A stretch of 5,710 nucleotides of DNA from Phoenicibacter sp963588595 (lineage in GTDB: Bacteria > Actinomycetota > Coriobacteriia > Coriobacteriales > Eggerthellaceae). How positions within the stretch are numbered: position 1 is the first letter of the stretch; every line of letters starts with the position of its first letter. The notes beneath the pieces were generated by a model. It did not search any database. It had not been told where the DNA came from and saw only the letters and a list, made by a program, of their open reading frames with translations. Positions 1-4,057 of the stretch are shown here, in pieces. The stretch is taken from NCBI GenBank assembly GCA_963588595.1, contig CAVAIA010000059.1, positions 1 through 5,710 on the forward strand. Direction: 5' to 3'. Position numbers and translations under genes: made by a program.

Positions 1-161
1 GTCTAGAGACGCCCCCTAATTTCTACTTTTGTAGATTAAGTGGTGTCTGTCGTCTGTTGTTAGGTCTAGAGACGCCCCCTAATTTCTACTTTTGTAGATT
101 AAGTCTGCTGGACTTAATCTTTTGCGTCTAGAGACGCCCCCTAATTTCTACTTTTGTAGAT
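1..161 (+). CRISPR. Type V-A (Cas12a) CRISPR array, trailer end, 3 repeats and 2 spacers
   Basis: Three identical 36-nt direct repeats lie at 1-36, 64-99 and 126-161, separated by spacers of 27 nt (37-63) and 26 nt (100-125). Each repeat ends in AATTTCTACTTTTGTAGAT, the conserved Cas12a crRNA handle: the TCTAC/GTAGA stem with a TTTT loop is intact in all three. This fixes the type as V-A and the sense of crRNA transcription as the plus strand, since the handle precedes the spacer in Cas12a crRNAs. No further repeat follows 161, so this is the distal end. The leader, cas12a, cas4, cas1 and cas2 would lie to the left, outside the window, and more repeats may precede base 1. There is no visible repeat decay at this end. 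Both spacers begin with TAAGT. Confidence 0.95.
96..120 (+). repeat. Perfect 10-bp inverted repeat spanning repeat 2 and spacer 2
   Basis: AGATTAAGTC (96-105), the loop TGCTG (106-110) and GACTTAATCT (111-120) form a perfect hairpin, followed by a short T run (120-123). The left arm begins in the last four bases of the Cas12a repeat (96-99) and the rest is spacer. In the crRNA this hairpin would compete with the Cas12a handle, because both use the AGA of GUAGAU, and it would hide the seed end of the guide. The spacer may have been captured from a terminator-like palindrome. A weak terminator role inside the array is also possible, although the U-run is short. Confidence 0.7.
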
Positions 162-180
162 CTCTCAAGGTTATATTTCC

Positions 181-307
181 AAAAAAATAAGAAGACCCGA
201 GGGCTAAGATCAGGCGCATTTACCCGCAGGACGTACTGAAGTACTCTAAATAAGTTTTGTAAATGCGCCAAAATTTTTTTGGCACACTGGCGCTTGATCC
301 ATAACCC
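181..307 (-). ncRNA. Structured non-coding region; candidate tracrRNA-like RNA
   Basis: No credible gene is seen between 162 and 402. On the minus strand, 303 down to 277 can pair with bases 2-28 of the 36-nt repeat at 403-438. The ungapped register gives nine consecutive pairs (repeat bases 2-10, two of them G-U), a 2x2 internal loop, four pairs (13-16), then patchy pairing. Downstream on the same strand comes a perfect 11-bp stem (plus-strand arms GGCGCATTTAC 213-223 and GTAAATGCGCC 259-269) enclosing a small GTAC/GTAC hairpin around 233-244, and finally seven U (187-181). An anti-repeat, a folded tail of about 95 nt and a U-run is the layout of a Cas9 tracrRNA. Against this, the pairing is imperfect and no convincing promoter is visible. 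An alternative is a plus-strand terminator of the Cas12a array: the 11-bp stem is followed by AAAATTTTTTT (270-280). An outer imperfect dyad (GATCA 208-212 with TGATC 295-299, GGG 201-203 with CCC 305-307) closes the whole region. Confidence 0.35.
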
Positions 308-346
308 TTAATTAGACCCTATTCCAGTTACTAAATTGCGAAAACT

Positions 347-368
347 TGTCAGCGATTTTCCGCTGGCA
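347..368. repeat. Short hairpin upstream of the second repeat array
   Basis: TGTCAGCG (347-354) pairs with CGCTGGCA (361-368) around a six-base loop, giving an 8-bp stem with one G-U pair. It lies in the otherwise featureless stretch between the structured region and the first type II-like repeat. That is where an array leader would be expected if the array is transcribed on the plus strand. No function can be assigned. Confidence 0.35.
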
Positions 369-402
369 CTCCTCGGCGTGAATATGAAAAACCGCCACTT
401 TT

Positions 403-503
403 GTTTTGGTGCTGTGGCATTTTGACTGATATTCAAACTCAAAGTGCTGGACTTGTTGATGAAGCATGTTTTGGTGCTGTGGCATTTTGACTGATATTCA
501 AAC
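403..503 (+). CRISPR. Minimal type II-like CRISPR array: two identical 36-nt repeats (R1, R2), one 29-nt spacer
   Basis: R1 (403-438) and R2 (468-503) are identical over all 36 bases, beginning GTTTTGGTGCTGTGGC and ending TTTGACTGATATTCAAAC. The sequence between them (439-467) is unique and 29 nt long. The GTTTT start, AAAC end, 36-nt length and spacer of about 30 nt are the usual signature of type II-A/II-C repeats, and the sequence is unrelated to the Cas12a repeat at 1-161. The 3' part can form a small hairpin (TTTGA/TCAAA). No cas9 is present in the window. Decayed further copies occur at 1557-1592 (R3) and 2270-2305 (R4), each beside a toxin-antitoxin operon. That makes a plain array remnant only one of the possible explanations; a recombination or attachment repeat is the main alternative. 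Confidence 0.65.
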
Positions 504-579
504 GCCTAGATTTGTTTAAGACAAATGATATATCTTTTGTGCTCGACGATGTTGTTGTAGAATTTAAAGCGATCATTAA

Positions 580-612
580 TAGACTTTTTGTTTGACTTTT
601 TTGTTATATAAT
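580..612 (+). promoter_or_regulatory. Possible promoter of the first toxin-antitoxin operon
   Basis: TATAAT at 607-612 is a perfect -10 hexamer 29 bases before the toxin start. No good -35 sits at 17 bases; TAGACT (580-585) lies 21 bases upstream. The second TA operon has the same arrangement (TTGACT, 21 bases, TATAAT), and both -10 boxes sit in TTATATAAT, so the two operons probably share a common upstream design. The A-T richness of the area makes chance matches likely. A separate small hairpin (ATTTGT 510-515 with ACAAAT 521-526) lies further upstream, just after repeat R2. Confidence 0.4.
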
Positions 613-641
613 ATTGTTTACTAAAAGACTAAGGATTACAT

Positions 642-884
642 TTGATAATACTAAATTGTGCGCTGAAGCATGGAATTACGAAACGCGGAATTGAAATGGC
701 GGTTTCTAATCCCATCGCAATGCGCAGAAGAAATTTCGAGCCGCCTTCACATATTGCGGTTGCTGGAGCTGACGAAAAAGGAAACTTAATCGAAGTTTTA
801 GTTGCCGAACAAGAAGATGGGGAGTTAATTGCCTACCATGCAATGAAGCTAACAGAAAAGATGTTAAAAGAGTTGGATTTATGA
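642..884 (+). CDS. Putative BrnT/RelE-like toxin (first paralogous TA pair)
   Basis: 80-aa protein and first gene of a two-gene operon. The start is TTG at 642, chosen because AGGA (632-635) lies six bases upstream and no ATG/GTG fits better. It aligns along its length with the protein at 1651-1908. Shared features are a central strand with D44, G47 and E51-V52, the YHA motif (65-67) and a Lys/Leu-rich C-terminus (MLKEL). The start HGITKRGIEMAVSNP, a short helix followed by strands, recalls the small BrnT/DUF4258-type toxins found in many bacteria, but assignment to a named Pfam family is not certain by eye. The partner at 911 carries a ribbon-helix-helix domain, as BrnA-type antitoxins do. 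The likely role is an mRNA-cleaving or otherwise growth-inhibiting toxin neutralised by its partner. The toxin-first order matches BrnTA. It follows the type II-like repeat R2 by about 140 bases. Confidence 0.6.
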   Translation: MIILNCALKHGITKRGIEMAVSNPIAMRRRNFEPPSHIAVAGADEKGNLIEVLVAEQEDGELIAYHAMKLTEKMLKELDL

Positions 885-910
885 GCTCGTAGTTTGGAGA
901 AATAATTAGA

Positions 911-1183
911 ATGGAAAATTACAAATTAACAGATGGAAAAGAATATGACGAAGCCTATTTCGAAAAGCTTTCAAAAAAAGCAGAAATGGGTGAGTATCCT
1001 GGAACTCCTGGAGAATGGATAGTTCGCCCTAAAGGTAGACCTGCGTATTGCAATGAAAAACTTGTTACAATTGCGTTTAAAGTGCCAATTTCACAACGAA
1101 ACGCAATTGACAATCAGGCGAGTAAAAACCACTTAACGCGTAGCCAATTTTTACGATCAGCAGTCGAAACTGCTTTGCAATAA
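911..1183 (+). CDS. Ribbon-helix-helix (CopG-like) antitoxin of first TA pair
   Basis: 90-aa protein starting 26 bases after the toxin stop, with GGAGA (896-900) ten bases before the ATG. The C-terminal part, residues about 51-90 (LVTIAFKVPISQRNAIDNQA, then SQFLRSAVETAL), has the strand-helix-helix pattern of RHH/CopG DNA-binding proteins: a short beta strand, a first helix rich in polar residues, and a second helix after an LTRSQ turn. The N-terminal half (GEYPGTPGEW, then a GRP motif at 42-44) is the presumed toxin-binding segment. Similar N-terminal motifs are recalled from antitoxins of Actinobacteria. It probably dimerises, binds its own operon promoter and neutralises the upstream toxin. 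It is paralogous in architecture to the protein at 1926-2201, although the N-terminal halves differ, implying separate partner specificity. Confidence 0.7.
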   Translation: MENYKLTDGKEYDEAYFEKLSKKAEMGEYPGTPGEWIVRPKGRPAYCNEKLVTIAFKVPISQRNAIDNQASKNHLTRSQFLRSAVETALQ

Positions 1184-1202
1184 GAAACACTTGACTTTCA
1201 CA

Positions 1203-1556
1203 TTATGGAGCTCCATACCTATTCACAAATTGGAATGCTTTTGAGTTCCCCTGAAGCAGGTCACTCGCACCACGTTTTATGATTAACAGAAGAATATCTT
1301 GGTACCCTTCCCGCTTGAGTGCCCTTTTGCAAATAAGTTGTACCTGACCCCATATTCGTAAAGTATTCATATACTGTCCCTTCTTCAGCGTATGCATTGC
1401 CTGCATCAGCAGTTAGTCCTGACCTCGATGCAATCCAGAACTTATTAACACTCGAACTAACAACATAAGTGCTACCGCCTCCCTCTCTTGAGTATTTTGT
1501 GCTCTGAATCACAGAGTTCTTAAAACTATCATTGAAATAGTCATAAATGTTCTTAG
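1203..1556 (-). pseudogene. Decayed minus-strand gene remnant with an FWIASR segment
   Basis: Reading the minus strand from repeat R3 leftwards, an open frame runs without interruption from the repeat to a TGA at 1261-1263. It encodes KNIYDYFNDSFKN, then STYVVSSSVNKFWIASR, then GNAYAEEGTVYEYF. A different frame stays open from there to a TAA at 1203-1205 (ending NRYGAP), so a frameshift is possible. The FWIASR-type segment recalls a domain seen at the C-terminus of large surface or phage-like proteins (FWLASR motif), but I cannot name the family with confidence. There is no proper start: the frame runs back through repeat R3 to an upstream stop without an ATG, so the N-terminus is missing. 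It looks like gene debris trapped between the first TA operon and R3. A 14-bp palindrome (1204-1217) sits at its 3' end. Confidence 0.45.
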
Positions 1557-1592
1557 GTTTTGGTGCTGTGGCATTTTGACTGATAGTTAAAT
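1557..1592 (+). repeat. Third copy (R3) of the type II-like repeat, 3' end degenerate
   Basis: The first 29 bases match R1 and R2 exactly (GTTTTGGTGCTGTGGC onwards). The last seven carry three substitutions (GTTAAAT instead of TTCAAAC), which also weakens the small terminal hairpin. Decay at the 3' end is characteristic of the last repeat of a CRISPR array. The five bases after it (GCCTA) are also shared with R2 but not with R1. It lies 1089 bases after R2, with the first TA operon between them, and 58 bases upstream of the second toxin gene. Confidence 0.85.
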
Positions 1593-1608
1593 GCCTAATT
1601 TATATAAT
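1576..1608 (+). promoter_or_regulatory. Possible promoter of the second TA operon, -35 inside repeat R3
   Basis: TTGACT (1576-1581) is contributed by the repeat, and TATAAT (1603-1608) lies 21 bases downstream. The spacing is long for sigma-70; TATATA at 1601-1606 gives 19. A second TATAAT occurs around 1624. The TTGACT box is present in every repeat copy, so the repeat itself could supply promoter function. Confidence is modest because the region is AT-rich. Confidence 0.35.
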
Positions 1609-1650
1609 GTGATATGATTTAATATAATATAAAGATACTAAGGAGCTTGG

Positions 1651-1908
1651 ATGTCCCAGATTATTGTTTCTTCAAGAATAAAGAAACGTCATCCTAACAT
1701 CAATGACGAAGATGTCGTTCATGCTTTTAAGTCCATGCTTCGCCACAAGCAGCGTGAAGGTGATGAATATATTGCAATTGGTGTTGATAGTAAAGGAAGG
1801 ATTTTAGAAATGGTATATATCTATAACTTTGAACACGATTTCTTTCTTGTCTATCATGCTCTGGTTCCACCGACTAAAAAGACCTTAAGCGAACTAGAGA
1901 TGAACTAA
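1651..1908 (+). CDS. Putative BrnT/RelE-like toxin (second paralogous TA pair)
   Basis: 85-aa protein with ATG start and AAGGAG (1640-1645) five bases upstream. It is a distant paralogue of the protein at 642-884: the IAIGVDSKGRILEM segment (41-54) matches IAVAGADEKGNLIEV, and YHA (68-70) plus a C-terminal LSELE matches YHA plus LKELD. The N-terminus (RIKKRHPNINDEDVVHAFKS) supplies basic residues and a helix at the same position as HGITKRGIEMA in the paralogue. Conserved polar residues D46, E53, Y68 and H69 are candidates for an active or partner-binding site. The gene is followed after 17 bases by an RHH antitoxin, as in its paralogue. The function is inferred from the context and from family resemblance, not from a clear catalytic signature. 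Confidence 0.6.
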   Translation: MSQIIVSSRIKKRHPNINDEDVVHAFKSMLRHKQREGDEYIAIGVDSKGRILEMVYIYNFEHDFFLVYHALVPPTKKTLSELEMN

Positions 1909-1925
1909 GGGAAAGGGGCATACCA

Positions 1926-2201
1926 ATGATTACCGAACAAGAAGCAATGAAGCTCTGCGGAACGTCAATCGAAGACCTTGATAGAAGAGCTGAAAAATAT
2001 GAAAACGAGACTTATGAAAATAGCGATGGCAAAGTTTATGTTGGTTCTCACATTGATAGAGTTGGAACCAAACGTGTGACCGTTATTTTTGATGCTGAAG
2101 ACACACAGCAGGTCAACGCCATAGCCAGCAATAAAGGCGTTAAGCCTTCGGTTGTTTACCGTGATGCACTAAAATTTTTCTTAAAAAATGCCAATGTTTA
2201 A
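1926..2201 (+). CDS. Ribbon-helix-helix antitoxin of second TA pair
   Basis: 91-aa protein, ATG start with AAAGGGG (1913-1919) as Shine-Dalgarno, 17 bases after the toxin stop. Residues about 49-90 (KRVTVIFDAEDTQQVNAIAS, then SVVYRDALKFFL) fit an RHH fold: strand, helix, turn with GVKPS, second helix. The acidic and aromatic N-terminal half (EDLDRRAEKYENETYENSDG) is the presumed toxin-binding arm and shows little similarity to the antitoxin at 911. It is likely to autoregulate the operon through sites near R3 and the AT-rich promoter. No clear terminator follows; the next 70 bases carry no gene and lead into repeat R4 and the tRNA fragment. Confidence 0.7.
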   Translation: MITEQEAMKLCGTSIEDLDRRAEKYENETYENSDGKVYVGSHIDRVGTKRVTVIFDAEDTQQVNAIASNKGVKPSVVYRDALKFFLKNANV

Positions 2202-2269
2202 GTCAACGATTGATACTTCCTCATGATAGGGCAAGGGGGATGTTAAATTTGTTTAGTTATAAAAAGAAA

Positions 2270-2305
2270 ACTTTGCTTCCGTGGAATTTTGACTGATTTT
2301 CACAC
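2270..2305 (+). repeat. Fourth, degenerate copy (R4) of the type II-like repeat, fused to tRNA fragment
   Basis: Aligned without gaps, 28 of 36 bases match R1/R2, including an uninterrupted run ATTTTGACTGAT (2286-2297) and the end TTCACAC against TTCAAAC. The last seven bases are at the same time the anticodon loop of the tRNA-Val fragment that follows. The match over the left half is patchier, so the full 36-nt extent is less certain than the core at 2281-2305. Confidence 0.6.
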
Positions 2306-2343
2306 GGTGGGGGTCGCAAGTTCAAATCTTGCACCGCGCACCA
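2299..2343 (+). tRNA. 3' half of tRNA-Val(CAC), attachment-site remnant
   Basis: The stretch reads as the 3' half of a tRNA: anticodon loop TTCACAC (CAC anticodon at 2301-2303), anticodon-stem 3' strand GGTGG, variable loop GGGTC, T arm GCAAG-TTCAAAT-CTTGC with a perfect stem, acceptor strand ACCGCGC, discriminator A and an encoded CCA (2341-2343). The 5' half is missing: the bases before the loop (TGATT) cannot pair with GGTGG, so this is not a functional gene. Truncated tRNA 3' ends beginning at the anticodon loop are the usual scar of tyrosine-integrase elements. With the fragment on the plus strand, the element lies to the left and the original chromosomal flank to the right. Confidence 0.8.
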
Positions 2344-2394
2344 TTGTTTCTAGCAGGTAACTTTTTAAAATTTAAAATTTTCTAATTATTAAAA

Positions 2395-2453
2395 ATAAGC
2401 AAAAAATTCAAAATTACATCCAAAATTACGCGCGAAACATATTTTTTGCTTAT
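2395..2453. repeat. 13-bp inverted repeat with internal direct repeats
   Basis: ATAAGCAAAAAAT (2395-2407) and ATTTTTTGCTTAT (2441-2453) are perfect inverted copies around a 33-base interior. Inside, CAAAATTAC occurs twice (2409-2417 and 2421-2429) with a 12-base period, followed by CGCGCG. This fills most of the gene-free stretch between the tRNA fragment and the HigBA terminator, where the rest (2344-2394 and 2454-2493) is simple AT-rich DNA. It could be binding sites for an integrase, excisionase or other DNA-binding protein, or a bidirectional hairpin; nothing in the sequence decides. Confidence 0.6.
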
Positions 2454-2493
2454 CGAATTTTTATAAAAATATCAAAATTTTAAAAATCAATAT

Positions 2494-2524
2494 AAAAAAG
2501 AGGAGCTTATTTTTTAAGCTCCTC
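2494..2524 (-). terminator. Rho-independent terminator of the HigBA operon
   Basis: On the minus strand, GAGGAGCTTA, a five-base A loop and TAAGCTCCTC form a perfect 10-bp stem (plus-strand arms 2500-2509 and 2515-2524), directly followed by six U (2499-2494). It lies 26 bases past the antitoxin stop. Confidence 0.9.
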
Positions 2525-2550
2525 GACATATTTTATTGGGTTAAAAATTT

Positions 2551-2841
2551 TTATTTATTAGGCACAAATTTTAATTCAAGGTGCATGTTTAATCCACTAG
2601 CAAGTTTTTGCAAAAGTTTAATTGACGGATTGCGAGTTCCGTTTTCAAGTTTGCTAATTTCACTCCTGTTAATGCCTGTTTTTTTCGCTAAATCTTCCTG
2701 TGTTAAATTTTGAGATGTCCTCGCGTCAAGAATTGCTCTTATAACTTGAAATTCTGCATTCGCTTTTTCATATTCTTTGGCAATATTGGGATTACTTAAT
2801 AACTCTTCTTTTACCTCTTTAAAACTTACACTAGCTTTCAT
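2551..2841 (-). CDS. higA: HigA-like Xre-family antitoxin
   Basis: 96-aa helix-turn-helix protein and second gene of a minus-strand toxin-antitoxin operon. The start chosen is the ATG at 2841 (MKASVSFKEV), because AAGGAA lies seven bases upstream. The longer open frame reaching 2931 would overlap the toxin by 100 bases and has a lysine-rich out-of-frame leader. Residues about 37-84 form a typical Xre HTH: LTQEDLAKKTGINRSEISKL with the recognition helix around INRSEISKLENG, then NPSIKLLQKLASGL. The N-terminal 30 residues are acidic and charged, fitting a toxin-binding segment. It overlaps the toxin gene by 11 bases, suggesting translational coupling. It probably binds the 14-bp palindrome in the operon promoter and represses its own operon. 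Confidence 0.88.
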   Translation of the reverse strand: MKASVSFKEVKEELLSNPNIAKEYEKANAEFQVIRAILDARTSQNLTQEDLAKKTGINRSEISKLENGTRNPSIKLLQKLASGLNMHLELKFVPNK

Positions 2842-3190
2842 TTTCGTTCCTTTCGATAAAGTCCTTTCTATATCTTTTTGCTCTTTTAATTTCTTTTTTG
2901 GGTGTCTTTCTTGTCTTTTTAATAAAGCCATTTGTTAAAATTATTTTTCCTTTGTAATAAAAGAAATACAATATTCTAGCTGGTTGTCTTTTATTTTGAT
3001 AACGTAATTCAAATATTCCGTTATCAAGGGGTTTGCTGTATGGCTCTTTTAGTTCATTTCCTCTTTCTTCAAGCAAATCTATTAACTTAATTATCTTGCC
3101 TGCTATACTTTCATCTAAAGAATAAAGAAAATCCTTTACTGGTTCTTTCCCATTTTCCTTTTTATAAACTTCTATTTCAAACTTTTTCAT
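2831..3190 (-). CDS. higB: HigB/Gp49-like RelE-superfamily toxin
   Basis: 119-aa protein (from ATG at 3190) of the phage-derived Gp49/HigB-2 family, predicted to be a ribosome-dependent mRNA interferase. Family hallmarks are VKDFLYSLDE near 18-27, LDNGIFELRY (55-64), a RILYFFYY core strand (72-79), and ILTNGFIKKTRKTPKKEIKR (84-103) leading to a basic C-terminus (AKRYRKD). A TTG at 3205 would add five residues. It is disfavoured because the promoter predicts a transcript start near 3203, which leaves only a short leader before the ATG at 3190. There is no good Shine-Dalgarno in front of that ATG, so near-leaderless translation is possible. The toxin-first order and the overlapping Xre antitoxin are typical of HigBA. 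Confidence 0.88.
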   Translation of the reverse strand: MKKFEIEVYKKENGKEPVKDFLYSLDESIAGKIIKLIDLLEERGNELKEPYSKPLDNGIFELRYQNKRQPARILYFFYYKGKIILTNGFIKKTRKTPKKEIKRAKRYRKDFIERNENES

Positions 3191-3209
3191 TTGCGTAATC
3201 AGCAACTTT

Positions 3210-3238
3210 ATTATATGAGATATATCTCACATTGTCAA
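3210..3238 (-). promoter_or_regulatory. HigBA promoter with palindromic operator
   Basis: On the minus strand TTGACA (plus 3233-3238) and TATAAT (plus 3210-3215) are both perfect consensus hexamers separated by exactly 17 bases. The spacer contains a perfect 14-bp palindrome TGAGATATATCTCA (3216-3229), well placed for repression by the Xre antitoxin of the operon. The predicted transcript starts near 3203, only about 13 bases before the toxin ATG. Confidence 0.88.
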
Positions 3239-3251
3239 TAGTTTTCTTTTT

Positions 3252-3389
3252 CTAAAGGAGTTTTATTTTCCATACGTCCTTACAAATACAAACATCAGAA
3301 CCATCAAAAATCCAATCGTTTGCCTTTCCCCAATCCAGCCAAGACCCACCAGCCTTGTTAATTTCTTCAAAATTTTTACTTTTTAGTTG
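3252..3389 (-). pseudogene. Possible C-terminal gene remnant (45 codons)
   Basis: A minus-strand frame between stops at 3390-3392 and 3252-3254 encodes a 45-residue segment with protein-like composition: FEEINKAGGSWLDWGKAND, then WIFDGSDVCICKDVWKI. It is tryptophan-rich and acidic/amphipathic. It has no ATG, GTG or TTG start in frame and no Shine-Dalgarno, so if it is coding at all it is a truncated 3' end. No family is recognised. The alternative is that this 230-base stretch (3241-3469) is simply intergenic, holding the promoter of the following operon. Confidence 0.25.
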
Positions 3390-3469
3390 TTAGTATGCAA
3401 CTTTCCCACTATAAATATCATTTTTACTGGTAAAATATAGTTATAAGAAAATTGAAAGGAGAGAAAATC

Positions 3470-4057
3470 ATGGCAAATGTTGAAGATGTAGCAGAGATTA
3501 TCATCAATTATATGAACGCAGAAGAAGAGCCGCACATCACGAATTTGATGTTGAATAAGCTACTTTATTTTGCACAAGGACATTGCCTAGCAGAAACTGG
3601 TGAGCCTTTATTTGAAGATGATTTTGAAGCATGGGAATTAGGACCTGTTATTCCTAAGATTTATAAAAAATATAAAATTTGTGGGAAAAATGAAATTGCT
3701 TCAAATAGTGAAGTAAATGCAAAAGGTGTTTTAAATTGGGAACAATATCCAATTGTCATGGATGTTTTAGAGCAGTATTCTGTTTTTTCTGCAGCAAAAT
3801 TAGTTTCTATTACGCATGAAGAAAATTCTCCATGGGATATTGCAAAAAAAGAAGCGCAAAATCAAAATGCGCAACATATACCAATTAAAAAAGAAACAAT
3901 TAAAAGTTATTTTCAAAGCGTTCCTCTTCTTGGAGATGACGAATTGTATGACGATGAAATAGAAGCTATTGAAAACTATGAAAATGCTGTCAAAAATGGA
4001 ACACTTATTACTTATACTCTTGATGAAGTGAGAGAACGTTGTGGCTTGGCTTGTTAA
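3470..4057 (+). CDS. Panacea-domain (SocA/GepA-like, DUF4065) antitoxin
   Basis: 195-aa protein. The ATG at 3470 is chosen because AAAGGAGA (3455-3462) lies eight bases upstream; the TTG at 3452 would place the Shine-Dalgarno inside the gene. The first two thirds match the Panacea domain: LNKLLYFAQG (28-37), GEPLFEDDFEAWELGPVIP (44-62), IYKKY (64-68), and later LVSITHEENSPWDIA (111-125). Panacea domains are known as hyperpromiscuous antitoxin domains that neutralise many unrelated toxins by direct contact; the Caulobacter relative SocA is a proteolytic adaptor for its toxin. The C-terminal 50 residues (DDELYDDEIEAIENYENAV) are strongly acidic. The next gene overlaps by 17 bases and encodes a RelE/ParE-type toxin, so this is the antitoxin of that pair, in antitoxin-first order unlike the other three modules here. 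Confidence 0.85.
   Translation: MANVEDVAEIIINYMNAEEEPHITNLMLNKLLYFAQGHCLAETGEPLFEDDFEAWELGPVIPKIYKKYKICGKNEIASNSEVNAKGVLNWEQYPIVMDVLEQYSVFSAAKLVSITHEENSPWDIAKKEAQNQNAQHIPIKKETIKSYFQSVPLLGDDELYDDEIEAIENYENAVKNGTLITYTLDEVRERCGLAC

Noticed and set aside
304..402. Possible minus-strand coding extension from R1 (about 30 codons)
   Set aside because: No start codon, no recognisable family and a basic, odd composition; treated as non-coding.
551..561. GTTGTTGTAGA resembling a Cas12a repeat end
   Set aside because: The complementary TCTAC strand of the handle is absent, so it is a chance match.
1491..1526. A possible extra degenerate copy of the type II-like repeat ending in AAAC, 30 bases before R3
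   Set aside because: Only short patches (TTTTGTGCT, AAAAC) match and gaps are needed; the stretch is better explained as part of the minus-strand gene remnant.
2551..2931. Longer form of the Xre antitoxin starting at 2931
   Set aside because: It would overlap the toxin by 100 bases with a lysine-rich N-terminus that is the toxin C-terminal sequence in another frame; a good Shine-Dalgarno precedes the ATG at 2841.
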